Positions 54,071 to 62,152 of a DNA stretch of 64,000 bases are shown one piece after another (the stretch's first letter is position 1; each line of letters opens with the position of its first letter). Made by a program: the position numbers and the translations under genes. Source of the DNA: Lachnoclostridium phytofermentans ISDg (GTDB taxonomy: Bacteria; Bacillota; Clostridia; Lachnospirales; Lachnospiraceae); contig NC_010001.1 in NCBI RefSeq assembly GCF_000018685.1, forward strand, positions 3,748,001 to 3,812,000, in the 5' to 3' direction. The notes below the pieces were generated by a model. The model ran no database searches, was not told where the DNA came from, and worked only from the letters and a program-made list of their open reading frames with translations.

Positions 54071-55957
54071 TTAGTCTGATAAGGCTGGGTTTGCATAATC
54101 TATAAAGCTAATATTTAAGTCAACATTTCCTTTGATACCAGGAATTGTCCCCGAATCAGAATACTGATACATCTGAAAATCATAAGGGAAAGTTAGGTTA
54201 TTTCCGTAATAAGCAAACCACAAATCGTACTCCGATAATTGCTCTAAGTCAATCCCCATGACCATCCATTTTGTGTTTGCATAAATCATTGGATGGTAAC
54301 CTGCCGTTTGAATCTTCTCACAGAAAGTCTTCGTAATATCTGTTCTAAGCTGTCTCGCTAATTTATTCGCTCTTGCATCATAGGTTGTAACATACTCAGT
54401 ATCAAAAATAACTGGATAAGAAATTTTGTAATCTTTGATTAACTCTAGGATAAATTCCGCTTCCTCATTCGCTTCTTCTAATGTTACTGCTTGTGAAAAG
54501 AAATAAACACCTACAGAAACTCCTGCTTTCGTAGCTCCTTCAACATTTTTAACAAAATATGGGTCAATCTCTAAAGTACCTTCATTAAATCCTCGAAAAC
54601 CTAGACGAAGGATTGCAAATTCTACTCCGGATTCCTTTACCTTTTTCCAGTCGATATCTCCCTGATACTTCGATACATCAATTCCATGAATTGATTTCTT
54701 AACCCCTTGCTCCATGTATTCTAACTTACCATTTGACGGAATAAAATTCTCTGGCTGGTAGGATAAACGTGGAATATTATTAGATAATGGCACCAAATAT
54801 CGCTTATTTTCATGACCCCATAACGCAATTCTATCCTCTAAGATGTCTGTACTTGGAATAATCAAACCACCTTTTTCACTATCCTCTTGATCCGCGGTTA
54901 CGTAAGCGCTATAGGTTGTCTTACCTAAAGAAATAACTCCATCCTTTAAAATAAGTTTTGCAGATAATTCTCCAAGATACTCCTTCTCAGAAAGTGAGAC
55001 CACTGTTTCAAAGACAAATCCTTCCTCACCAATCTTTAAATCAAAATTTTTATCAAATTTCAGTAAAAATTCATCATAGTATACCGCATCAATATAAGCT
55101 TCTTTAGTTATAGCATAGGTATAGGATGCTGAGCCTAACTTCATCGTCATCCTCATATCTCCGTCTTGATTTGTGACGCTGTGAAGTTCCTCATAATTTA
55201 ATACAAATAAATCTTTTATCGCTTGCTCCATAGAAAACACTGGATATTCCCATAAAGTATCGACATCCATAATTCTCACTTCCTTCGGGATGCTACTATC
55301 TTTCCCGGCATAATTTAGAAATGCGAATTGCTTCATTCCTTCTGATAGAAAAGAGCCATACTTAGGACATAAGCCTTCCAAACCAGAAGTTAGATCGTAA
55401 TTCCAATTCAGCTCCATCATCTTTGTCCCATTATCGATAAGAATTCGGAGACGATCCTCTATTTCTTCCTCTAAAAATTCGTTACGATAACATATCTTTA
55501 CCGTTCCATCTGTAAATACCAGATATTCAAGCCCAAATAACCGTTCCGTTGTTACTTTAAATGGTGCGATTTCGTTTTGCAGCTCAGGCGTAATTAATTT
55601 TGCTAATTCCTTCACTTGCTTTACTGTTTTTACCGCTGGGGATAACTCACCACCACTATTCCCCTCCTGAAAGATAGAGCCACCAGAAGTTGGTACATTA
55701 CTTCTCGCATCTAATGTTAAGTGAACTGCAAAAGAAATCCCAATTATAAGTAATATTGCACCCTCTAAAATTGCTAGTTTCTTAAATGAGGTTCTTCTTC
55801 GTTTTTTATTCTTTTTTTGCTCCATCGATTCCGTGTAAGGGTTTCTTACCGGTTGATCATTAAGTTTTTTCTTGACCTCATCAAGCTCGGATAAGACAAT
55901 TTCCAAATAGTCCTTCATATCCTGAAGCTCTCTGTTATCTCTTTCTCCGTTATCCAT
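54071..55957 (-). CDS. Membrane-anchored GH25 (lysozyme-like) protein with unknown middle domain
   Basis: The 628-residue product has a short cytoplasmic coiled coil (YLEIVLSELDEVKKKLND), a basic stretch, one membrane helix at about 61-83, an uncharacterised extracellular region (about 100-415) and a C-terminal GH25 domain (about 422-628). GH25 signs are Asp427 in GIDVSKYQGDIDW, VIFDTEY, and the end YQYSDSGTIPGI with VDLN. GH25 enzymes cleave the peptidoglycan glycan chain. It lies 30 bases after metF and could be co-transcribed with it. Confidence 0.88.
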   Translation of the reverse strand: MDNGERDNRELQDMKDYLEIVLSELDEVKKKLNDQPVRNPYTESMEQKKNKKRRRTSFKKLAILEGAILLIIGISFAVHLTLDARSNVPTSGGSIFQEGNSGGELSPAVKTVKQVKELAKLITPELQNEIAPFKVTTERLFGLEYLVFTDGTVKICYRNEFLEEEIEDRLRILIDNGTKMMELNWNYDLTSGLEGLCPKYGSFLSEGMKQFAFLNYAGKDSSIPKEVRIMDVDTLWEYPVFSMEQAIKDLFVLNYEELHSVTNQDGDMRMTMKLGSASYTYAITKEAYIDAVYYDEFLLKFDKNFDLKIGEEGFVFETVVSLSEKEYLGELSAKLILKDGVISLGKTTYSAYVTADQEDSEKGGLIIPSTDILEDRIALWGHENKRYLVPLSNNIPRLSYQPENFIPSNGKLEYMEQGVKKSIHGIDVSKYQGDIDWKKVKESGVEFAILRLGFRGFNEGTLEIDPYFVKNVEGATKAGVSVGVYFFSQAVTLEEANEEAEFILELIKDYKISYPVIFDTEYVTTYDARANKLARQLRTDITKTFCEKIQTAGYHPMIYANTKWMVMGIDLEQLSEYDLWFAYYGNNLTFPYDFQMYQYSDSGTIPGIKGNVDLNISFIDYANPALSD

Positions 55958-55987
55958 TGTACTCTCCTATTTATTAACTTTCGCTTT

Positions 55988-56848
55988 TTATAATAATCGA
56001 AAGATTGCTTCGTGAATCTTCGTTGCTATGTATGCGTTATTCATTGTATATAAATGGATTCCATCCACTCCACTTGCTACTAAATGCATAATTTGTTCTA
56101 CTGCATACGCAATTCCAGCATCTCTTAATGCTTCTTCCTGGTGTTCATAACGTTGTAAAATCTTAGCGAGTTTAGAAGGAATACTAGCTCCACACATGGT
56201 AACCATACGCTCAATTTGTTTCTTATTTACTACTGGCATAATCCCAGCCTCAATTGGAACTGTAATTCCTTTATTTCTTGCTTTTTCTAAGAAATTAAAA
56301 AAATAATCATTATCAAAAAACAATTGGGAGATCAGATGATCTGCACCACAATCCACCTTATACTTTAAATATTCTAGATTCTCCTCCATACTAGATGCTT
56401 CTATATGAATTTCAGGATAACAAGCCCCAGATAGATGAAAATCTCCCTTAGTCTTAATGTATTCCACTAAGTTGCTGGCATAAGTAAAGTCTTTTTTGGG
56501 CTCTATCTCTGGATTCCTGTCTCCCCTTAAAGCCAAGATATTCATAATTCCTTGACTTTTTAGATACTCAAGGGTGGTATCCATATCTTCTTTCGTAGAA
56601 TTTACGCAAGTAAGATGAGTAAGTGCATCGATTCCATAATTTGATTGTATATAAGATGCAATATCACAGGTAGTATGATCAGCCGCATTACCTCCGGCAC
56701 CATACGTTACGCTAATGAAATCAGGATTTAATTTTGTTAACTCGCCTAAAACACGATATATACTTTCCACTGGACTATCCTTCTTTGGTGGAAATACCTC
56801 AAGGGAAAATACGGTTTTCCCTTGTCCGAACTTTTTTGATATCTGCAT
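55988..56848 (-). CDS. metF: Methylenetetrahydrofolate reductase
   Basis: This 286-residue flavoprotein reduces 5,10-methylene-THF to 5-methyl-THF for methionine synthesis or one-carbon flow. Family features: FSLEVFPPKKD, FISVTYGAGG, LTCVNSTKEDMD, ILALRGDRNPE, HLISQLFFDNDYFFNFLEKA and the end DGIHLYTMN. Length matches MetF (about 290). It lies 53 bases after the antiporter gene and 30 before the GH25 gene. The ribosome site GGGGGAG is a little far from the ATG. Confidence 0.94.
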   Translation of the reverse strand: MQISKKFGQGKTVFSLEVFPPKKDSPVESIYRVLGELTKLNPDFISVTYGAGGNAADHTTCDIASYIQSNYGIDALTHLTCVNSTKEDMDTTLEYLKSQGIMNILALRGDRNPEIEPKKDFTYASNLVEYIKTKGDFHLSGACYPEIHIEASSMEENLEYLKYKVDCGADHLISQLFFDNDYFFNFLEKARNKGITVPIEAGIMPVVNKKQIERMVTMCGASIPSKLAKILQRYEHQEEALRDAGIAYAVEQIMHLVASGVDGIHLYTMNNAYIATKIHEAIFRLL

Positions 56849-56901
56849 CGGTCTGCTCCCCCTGTTTATCTCTTTTTGAAATCTTATCAGACCCCGACCT
56901 C

Positions 56902-58074
56902 CTATGTCAACAACTTGCGGTAGAATCTGTCAATAAATATTGCTCCCATTGGTGCTGTGATTAAAATAGATATTACCGCTACTGTTAACACAGTCTCACC
57001 GCATGGTAATCCCATGGAAAGAGGAATAGCTCCAATCGCTGCCTGAACAGTAGCTTTTGGTGTATAAGCAAGCATACAAAATACTCTTTCTTTCCTTGTC
57101 AGCAGTGTTTTTATTAAACAAAGTAATACTCCTAACATTCTAAAGCAGAGTGCACCAAGAACCAATAAGATGACAACTCCTCCTGCTTTCACTGCATAAG
57201 AAAGATCAACCGACGCACCGACTAAAGCAAATAGAACAATCTCTGCAGCCACCCATAATTTATTATATTTTGCAGATAAACGTTCTGAAAGAATTGGATA
57301 GGTTTGATATAACGTAATTCCTAAGCTCATGATTGCAAGTAACCCCGACATTGGTAGAAATTCTTGCATTCTTGTCTCTAACTCTAATAATAAAAATGAA
57401 ATACTTAATAGTATAAGAATCTTCACAGAGTCACGGTAATGAAACTTACGAAAGAACCAATTTAGTATAATCCCAGTGATTACTCCAAATAAAATTCCAA
57501 GAACAATGGATACCGGTATTCCGACAAATGCAAATACTGACACACCTTCTCCCCCCGCAAGAGACGTAAATGCAGTAAATAATACAATGACATATACATC
57601 ATCTACTGATGCTCCTGCTAAAATAAGCTCTGGAATACTATGTTTCTTTCCACGACCCTCTTCCATAATACGAAGCATTCTAGGAACTACTACCGCAGGA
57701 GAAACTGCAGCAATTACAGCTCCGATAATTGCAGCTTCTAATATAGAGATCTTTAATAAGGCTGGAGCCAATAATACAACTCCTATGATTTCTAAACTAG
57801 CAGGTACAAAACACATTAATATCGCTGGGCGTCCAACCTTTTTCAGGGATTTTAAATCAAGAGACAAACCAGCACGCGTCAAGATGATTACCAACGCTAA
57901 TTTTCTTAAATCCGGTGAAATCGTAAGAATCGATCCATCCAGCAGATTAAGAGCATAAGGACTTAAGATCATTCCAGCTAATAGGATTCCTATTAAACTT
58001 GGTAATTTTAACTTTTGTGCAAGTCCTCCTAATAATAAAGAAAGCAAAAAAATGAGTGCTAAACTTATTAACAT
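56902..58074 (-). CDS. Cation:proton antiporter (CPA family), fluoride-riboswitch controlled
   Basis: This 390-residue protein has about 12 membrane helices. It starts with PSLIGILLAGMILSPYALNLL, and has ILTRAGLSLD and IAAVSPAVVVPRM. The conserved Asp pair is Asp158-Asp159 in AGASVDDVYVIVLF. Such proteins exchange Na+ (or K+) for H+. The leader carries a fluoride riboswitch and terminator (58104-58193), so it is expected to be made when fluoride is high. It may protect against fluoride toxicity directly or restore ion balance; which is not known. The ATG has AGGAGG upstream. Confidence 0.9.
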   Translation of the reverse strand: MLISLALIFLLSLLLGGLAQKLKLPSLIGILLAGMILSPYALNLLDGSILTISPDLRKLALVIILTRAGLSLDLKSLKKVGRPAILMCFVPASLEIIGVVLLAPALLKISILEAAIIGAVIAAVSPAVVVPRMLRIMEEGRGKKHSIPELILAGASVDDVYVIVLFTAFTSLAGGEGVSVFAFVGIPVSIVLGILFGVITGIILNWFFRKFHYRDSVKILILLSISFLLLELETRMQEFLPMSGLLAIMSLGITLYQTYPILSERLSAKYNKLWVAAEIVLFALVGASVDLSYAVKAGGVVILLVLGALCFRMLGVLLCLIKTLLTRKERVFCMLAYTPKATVQAAIGAIPLSMGLPCGETVLTVAVISILITAPMGAIFIDRFYRKLLT

Positions 58075-58103
58075 AAAAACCTCCTAAATTTGTATTAAAT
58101 ATC

Positions 58104-58151
58104 AAAAAAGCTGATTCCCCCTGTGATAATTCACAGAAGTCATCAGCTTTA
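58104..58151 (-). terminator. Expression-platform terminator of the fluoride riboswitch
   Basis: The stem aaagctga / tcagcttt with inner ctgtga / tcacag is followed on the minus strand by TTTTTT. Its upstream arm reuses aptamer bases (GCTGATGACTTCTGTG), so the terminator and the folded aptamer exclude each other, predicting an ON switch. Confidence 0.8.
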
Positions 58152-58193
58152 TAAGCAGTTTAGGTAAAACCTTGGGAGAACTTCATTCCCGTC
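58132..58193 (-). ncRNA. Fluoride riboswitch (crcB motif) aptamer
   Basis: Read on the minus strand, it has GGGAATGAAGTTCTCCC (hairpin with GAUG-like loop), a short aaggt/acct stem, then AAACTGC, a loop, and GCTGATGACTTCTGTG. This matches the crcB consensus order: GG-GATG-...-CC, AAACTGC, GC-TGATG-CTTC. The distal bases form the pseudoknots around fluoride in known structures. It lies 58 bases before the antiporter start. Confidence 0.85.
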
Positions 58194-58201
58194 AGTAAGT
58201 A

Positions 58202-58562
58202 TATCAGTTAATTTTCCGTATGTCAAACTAAATAAATCCACTATTTCATCTTCTAATAAACCCACCTATTTCATCTTCCTAAATAAATCCAGCTATTTCA
58301 TCTTCCACTTTTTCTAAATATGAGTTAGAATGGTACTGATTGGTAGAATGTGTATTAAAGAGCGTTACATTAGAACTAATAACTTGTGTCATACTATAGC
58401 AATGACAATAGTTACCGTTACATATAGTAAAAGATTTTGCACGTAATCATCTCTTACTTTAAATTAACGTACATACTGATACTTAGAACAAGAAAAGTAC
58501 GTAACACGAACATTTCCTTGTAGAAAAAAATATTATACGAATACAATAAAAGGAGTCTTATC
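58202..58562. other. Divergent gap between riboswitch and serine dehydratase
   Basis: About 360 bases without a supported gene. It contains a three-unit tandem repeat (58228-58306) and AT-rich leader DNA for the serine dehydratase gene. Confidence 0.5.
58228..58306. repeat. Three-unit tandem repeat of about 26 bp
   Basis: Units at 58228-58254, 58255-58279 and 58280-58306 share ataaatcca and ctatttcatcttc in order. It lies just upstream of the riboswitch on the minus strand, so it could flank or hold the antiporter promoter. Confidence 0.75.
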
Positions 58563-59795
58563 TTGAAAACATTAAAAGATTTATACAAAATAGGTGCCGG
58601 TCCATCCAGTTCTCATACCATGGGTCCAGCCAAAGCAGCAACTCTTTTCAAAGCAGATTTTCCTGATGTAGATTATTATGAAATAGTTTTATACGATTCC
58701 TTAGCAAAAACAGGACGTGGACATCGTACCGACCGAGCACTGCGACAAGCGCTTGCTCCAATTGAAGTCAAAATAATATTTGATACAACAACAAAAGGAC
58801 TTCCTCATCCAAATACCCTTGATTTTCGTGCAATGAAGCAAGAAGAGCTTGTAGGTAGTATGCGTGTCTATAGTGTTGGTGGTGGGAGTATCCAAATTGA
58901 AGGTCGAAAAGACGCTGAATTAACAGATATCTACCCATTAAATAGTTTTACCGAAATTGCAGAGTATTGTCGTACTAACAATTTGCGTATCTGGCAATAT
59001 GTTGAGGAAATAGAGGGGCCTTCGATTTGGGATTATCTCTCTGAGGTCTGGTTCCAGATGAAAACTTCCATCCATCAAGGCCTGTCTACACAAGGTGAAC
59101 TTCCTGGAGGATTGCATATTCAAAGAAAAGCTTACTATCTTTTAAATCAACGTCATATGGACGAATCTGCAGAGACAAGGGAAAATCGTACCGTATGTGC
59201 TTATGCCTATGCAGTAAGTGAACAAAATGCAGATAACGGAATTATTGTAACAGCTCCGACATGCGGCGCTGCCGGTGTAGTACCCGCTGTACTTAAATAT
59301 ATGCAAGAGAAAAAAGGATTTTCTGATATAGATATTATACATGCTCTTGCTACTGGTGGAATCATCGGAAACTTAATTAAAACAAATGCATCCATTAGTG
59401 GAGCAGAGTGTGGTTGTCAAGCTGAGATTGGAAGTGCATGTAGTATGGCTTCTGCGGCTTTAGCAGAATTAGTTGGTATGGGAATCAATCAGATTGAATA
59501 TGCTGCCGAAGTCGCTATGGAACACCATCTAGGGCTTACTTGCGATCCAATAAAAGGTATGGTGCAAATTCCATGCATTGAGCGAAATGCGGTAGCAGCC
59601 ATGCGTGCTATTAATGCTTTAAGTTTAGCAAACTTTCTAGCGGAAACCAGAAAAATCTCCTTTGATATGGTTATCGCGACGATGTACCAAACCGGAAAAG
59701 ACATGCTCCATCATTATAAGGAAACCTCAGAAGGTGGACTTGCTAAGATGTATCCGGTTGATGAAAATGAAAATGACAGTGACGATGATAAATAA
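58563..59795 (+). CDS. sdaA: L-serine dehydratase (ammonia-lyase), iron-sulfur type, single chain
   Basis: This 410-residue enzyme turns L-serine into pyruvate and ammonia. The beta-type N-terminal domain is shown by KIGAGPSSSHTMGPAKAA; the alpha-type domain has TAPTCGAAGVVPAV, SGAECGCQAEIGSACSMASAA and LTCDPIKGMVQIPCIERNA, whose Cys hold the [4Fe-4S] cluster. Both domains are on one chain. The start is TTG with AAGGAG seven bases upstream. The end is an acidic tail (ENENDSDDDK). It is monocistronic with a terminator after it. Confidence 0.94.
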   Translation: MKTLKDLYKIGAGPSSSHTMGPAKAATLFKADFPDVDYYEIVLYDSLAKTGRGHRTDRALRQALAPIEVKIIFDTTTKGLPHPNTLDFRAMKQEELVGSMRVYSVGGGSIQIEGRKDAELTDIYPLNSFTEIAEYCRTNNLRIWQYVEEIEGPSIWDYLSEVWFQMKTSIHQGLSTQGELPGGLHIQRKAYYLLNQRHMDESAETRENRTVCAYAYAVSEQNADNGIIVTAPTCGAAGVVPAVLKYMQEKKGFSDIDIIHALATGGIIGNLIKTNASISGAECGCQAEIGSACSMASAALAELVGMGINQIEYAAEVAMEHHLGLTCDPIKGMVQIPCIERNAVAAMRAINALSLANFLAETRKISFDMVIATMYQTGKDMLHHYKETSEGGLAKMYPVDENENDSDDDK

Positions 59796-59906
59796 GAAAA
59801 ATAAATCTCAAATGTCAAATATATATTCATAGTTATTTACCGTATCATAAATTATGTAAAAGGACTTTAAAGTAACCGTTTAACTCCAATATATTGAGAC
59901 ATTAAT

Positions 59907-59943
59907 ACTGCCAAGTGATAATCTTGTAACTTCACTTGGCAGT
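59907..59943. terminator. Terminator between serine dehydratase and NMO genes
   Basis: Perfect 12-base stem actgccaagtga / tcacttggcagt between convergent genes. T-runs are short, so strength is uncertain. Confidence 0.6.
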
Positions 59944-59981
59944 CCTCTTATAAAAGGTGAAATTAGGTTTAAGTTTTCCAT

Positions 59982-61040
59982 CTAACCTATTACTAATTCC
60001 CTCATTAAACTCTTAACGGTAGTCATTTCTTTCAAACGATAAACTTCTGAACCGCAGAATAATAACGCATTGTCAATATTGCCTTTAACTGCATTAATCA
60101 AGGCCTTCGTAATACAGTATGGTGTATTGCTTGGATTGCAGGTTACAATACATCGTAAACAACGATCAATTCTTTCTCGTTCTGTTTTTATTTTTTCTAA
60201 GAACTTATTGTGAATTGCTCTTCCTGGCATTCCAACAGGACTTAGAACAATTTCTATGTCTTCTTTCTTCGCCTTCAAATACTCATTCTTATACGCCTGC
60301 GAAGCATCGCATTCCTCCGTTACAACAAATCTCGATGCTATTTGAACACCGTCTGCTCCTAGGGATAAGCAATGTATAATATCATTATGATCAAAAACTC
60401 CGCCTGCTACAATCACTGGTATTTTAACCTGATATTTCTCTTCATAGCTCTTTTTGCAGTCTATGATTTTCTTAATTTCTTCTTCATAGTTCCAGTTTTC
60501 AAATCCATCTAACTCTTCCAAAGAGAATCCTAAGTGACCTCCAGCTTTTGGTCCTTCAATAACTAGAAAATCCGCAGTTCGATGATATTTTCTATCCCAC
60601 ATCTTTAAAATTACATTAGCCGCTTTTACACTAGACACAATTGGTGCTATCTTGGTATTAAATCCTTCTACATACTCTGGTAATGAGATGGGTAACCCCG
60701 CACCTGAAATAATTACGTCTGCTCCACTTTTCGCTGCACAAATGACATATTCCTTATAATTTTGCGATGCTACCATAATATTAACACCGACAATTCCATT
60801 TTCAGAAATTTCTTTGGCCTTAATCAAATGCTTCTCTATCGCACGAAGATTCGCATTCACTGGATTGGTATAGAAGTCTTCCTCTTCAAATCCAATCTGC
60901 GCAGTGGAAATAATACCAATTCCACCTTCTTTTGCTACATTCCCAGCAAGACGGCTAAGGCTAATTCCAACACCCATACCGCCTTGAATTATTGGAAATC
61001 TTGATTTTAAATTACCTATAATCAGTGGTTTTAGCTCCAT
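59982..61040 (-). CDS. Nitronate monooxygenase / FabK-like flavoprotein
   Basis: This 352-residue FMN TIM-barrel protein has FPIIQGGMGVGISLSRLAGNVAKEGG (short: PIIQGGMGVGISLS), VGVNIMVA, GPKAGGHLG and PVIVAGGVFDHND with GADGVQIASRF. A Cys cluster CLRCIVTC...PYC is near the C-terminus, common in clostridial members. Known relatives oxidise nitronates or reduce enoyl-ACP; neither can be assigned here. The frame opens at 61130, but the ATG at 61040 has AAGGAG eight bases upstream and is preferred. Confidence 0.87.
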   Translation of the reverse strand: MELKPLIIGNLKSRFPIIQGGMGVGISLSRLAGNVAKEGGIGIISTAQIGFEEEDFYTNPVNANLRAIEKHLIKAKEISENGIVGVNIMVASQNYKEYVICAAKSGADVIISGAGLPISLPEYVEGFNTKIAPIVSSVKAANVILKMWDRKYHRTADFLVIEGPKAGGHLGFSLEELDGFENWNYEEEIKKIIDCKKSYEEKYQVKIPVIVAGGVFDHNDIIHCLSLGADGVQIASRFVVTEECDASQAYKNEYLKAKKEDIEIVLSPVGMPGRAIHNKFLEKIKTERERIDRCLRCIVTCNPSNTPYCITKALINAVKGNIDNALLFCGSEVYRLKEMTTVKSLMRELVIG

Positions 61041-61244
61041 GATATTACTCCTTTTCATACTGAATGTTTGCAATGCAATACTATAAGCCGTCGACGACTT
61101 TCTCACACTCTTATACACTTTACTTAGCAATTTCTTGCGCTATATAAAATTCAGTATATTTTTTATTCTGAAACGAAGTTTATATCTGTTCTTTATTCCC
61201 CCACCACCGAATAATAAGTTTATTCGTTTAAAGCATTGATTACA

Positions 61245-61895
61245 TTATTTAAGATATTCTATAATATCTTCTGGTTTTTCAACAATAACCTGAGCACCGC
61301 TGCGTATTAATTCCTCCCTATTGCGAAATCCCCAATCTACGGATAAGAATTTTAAACCAGCATTCTTCGCAGTTTCTATATCTACCTCAGAATCACCGAT
61401 ATACAAAGCTTCCTCTACACAGCTTCCCAATTCTTTTAGTGCAATATTTACGGTATCGGGATATGGCTTTTTCCGAACCCCCTCTCGCTGTCCAATGGCA
61501 ACTTCGATATAGTTTGAAAAATACAACTGATTTAAATCTTTCACTGCTGCATCAAACTTATTCGATACTATAGCAAGATGATACCCTTGATTTTTTAGAC
61601 TACTCAAAAGTGTAAGAATACCATCATAAGGCTTTGTCTTGTTATCGCAATTCCTTGCATAATGCACTTTGAAACACTCCAAAACTTCCTTTGATTTCTC
61701 GTTATCTAGTTGCTCAGGAACTGCCAATTCCATTAAGCGAGCTACCCCATTTCCTACAAACTGGCGAACTTCCTCTAAGCTTCTTTCTGGATAACCATAG
61801 GTGGAAAGTGTAGCATTCACACTATCCTTAAGATCCTCTAAGGTATTTAATAATGTACCATCCAAGTCAAATATCACTGTCTTAATTTGTTGCAT
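61245..61895 (-). CDS. HAD-family hydrolase, phosphoglycolate phosphatase-like
   Basis: This protein has HAD motif I (VIFDLDGTLLNTLEDL), motif II (LAIVSNKFD), motif III Lys in VRKKPYPDTV and motif IV (YIGDSEVDIETAKNAG), with a small helical cap. This is the Gph-like subgroup that removes phosphate from small metabolites; the substrate is not certain. An upstream ATG at 61907 exists, but GAGGG sits just before the ATG at 61895, which is preferred (216 residues). A palindrome (gcgcacgca...tgcgtgtgc, 61912-61933) lies just upstream. Confidence 0.87.
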   Translation of the reverse strand: MQQIKTVIFDLDGTLLNTLEDLKDSVNATLSTYGYPERSLEEVRQFVGNGVARLMELAVPEQLDNEKSKEVLECFKVHYARNCDNKTKPYDGILTLLSSLKNQGYHLAIVSNKFDAAVKDLNQLYFSNYIEVAIGQREGVRKKPYPDTVNIALKELGSCVEEALYIGDSEVDIETAKNAGLKFLSVDWGFRNREELIRSGAQVIVEKPEDIIEYLK

Positions 61896-62152
61896 TTTTT
61901 CCCTCATTTCTGCGCACGCATGAATGCGTGTGCTTTACTGTGCACATCAAGTTTTCTCCTAAATCTTTCTCCTTCGCTTAAATACTATTATTATAACAAG
62001 CTGTGTAAAAAAATCAAATTTAAAGGGAATGTAAAGTATACTCGCATTACCGCTTTTGGTAATATTCCTTTATACAATGAAACACAGGAAAACGTTGAAG
62101 ATTTATCTAAAACATGATATTGACTTATGACACCTGAATCAGACATCTTATT

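Noticed and set aside
59142..59395. Minus-strand frames inside the serine dehydratase gene
   Set aside because: They are antisense to conserved catalytic motifs and have no signals of their own.
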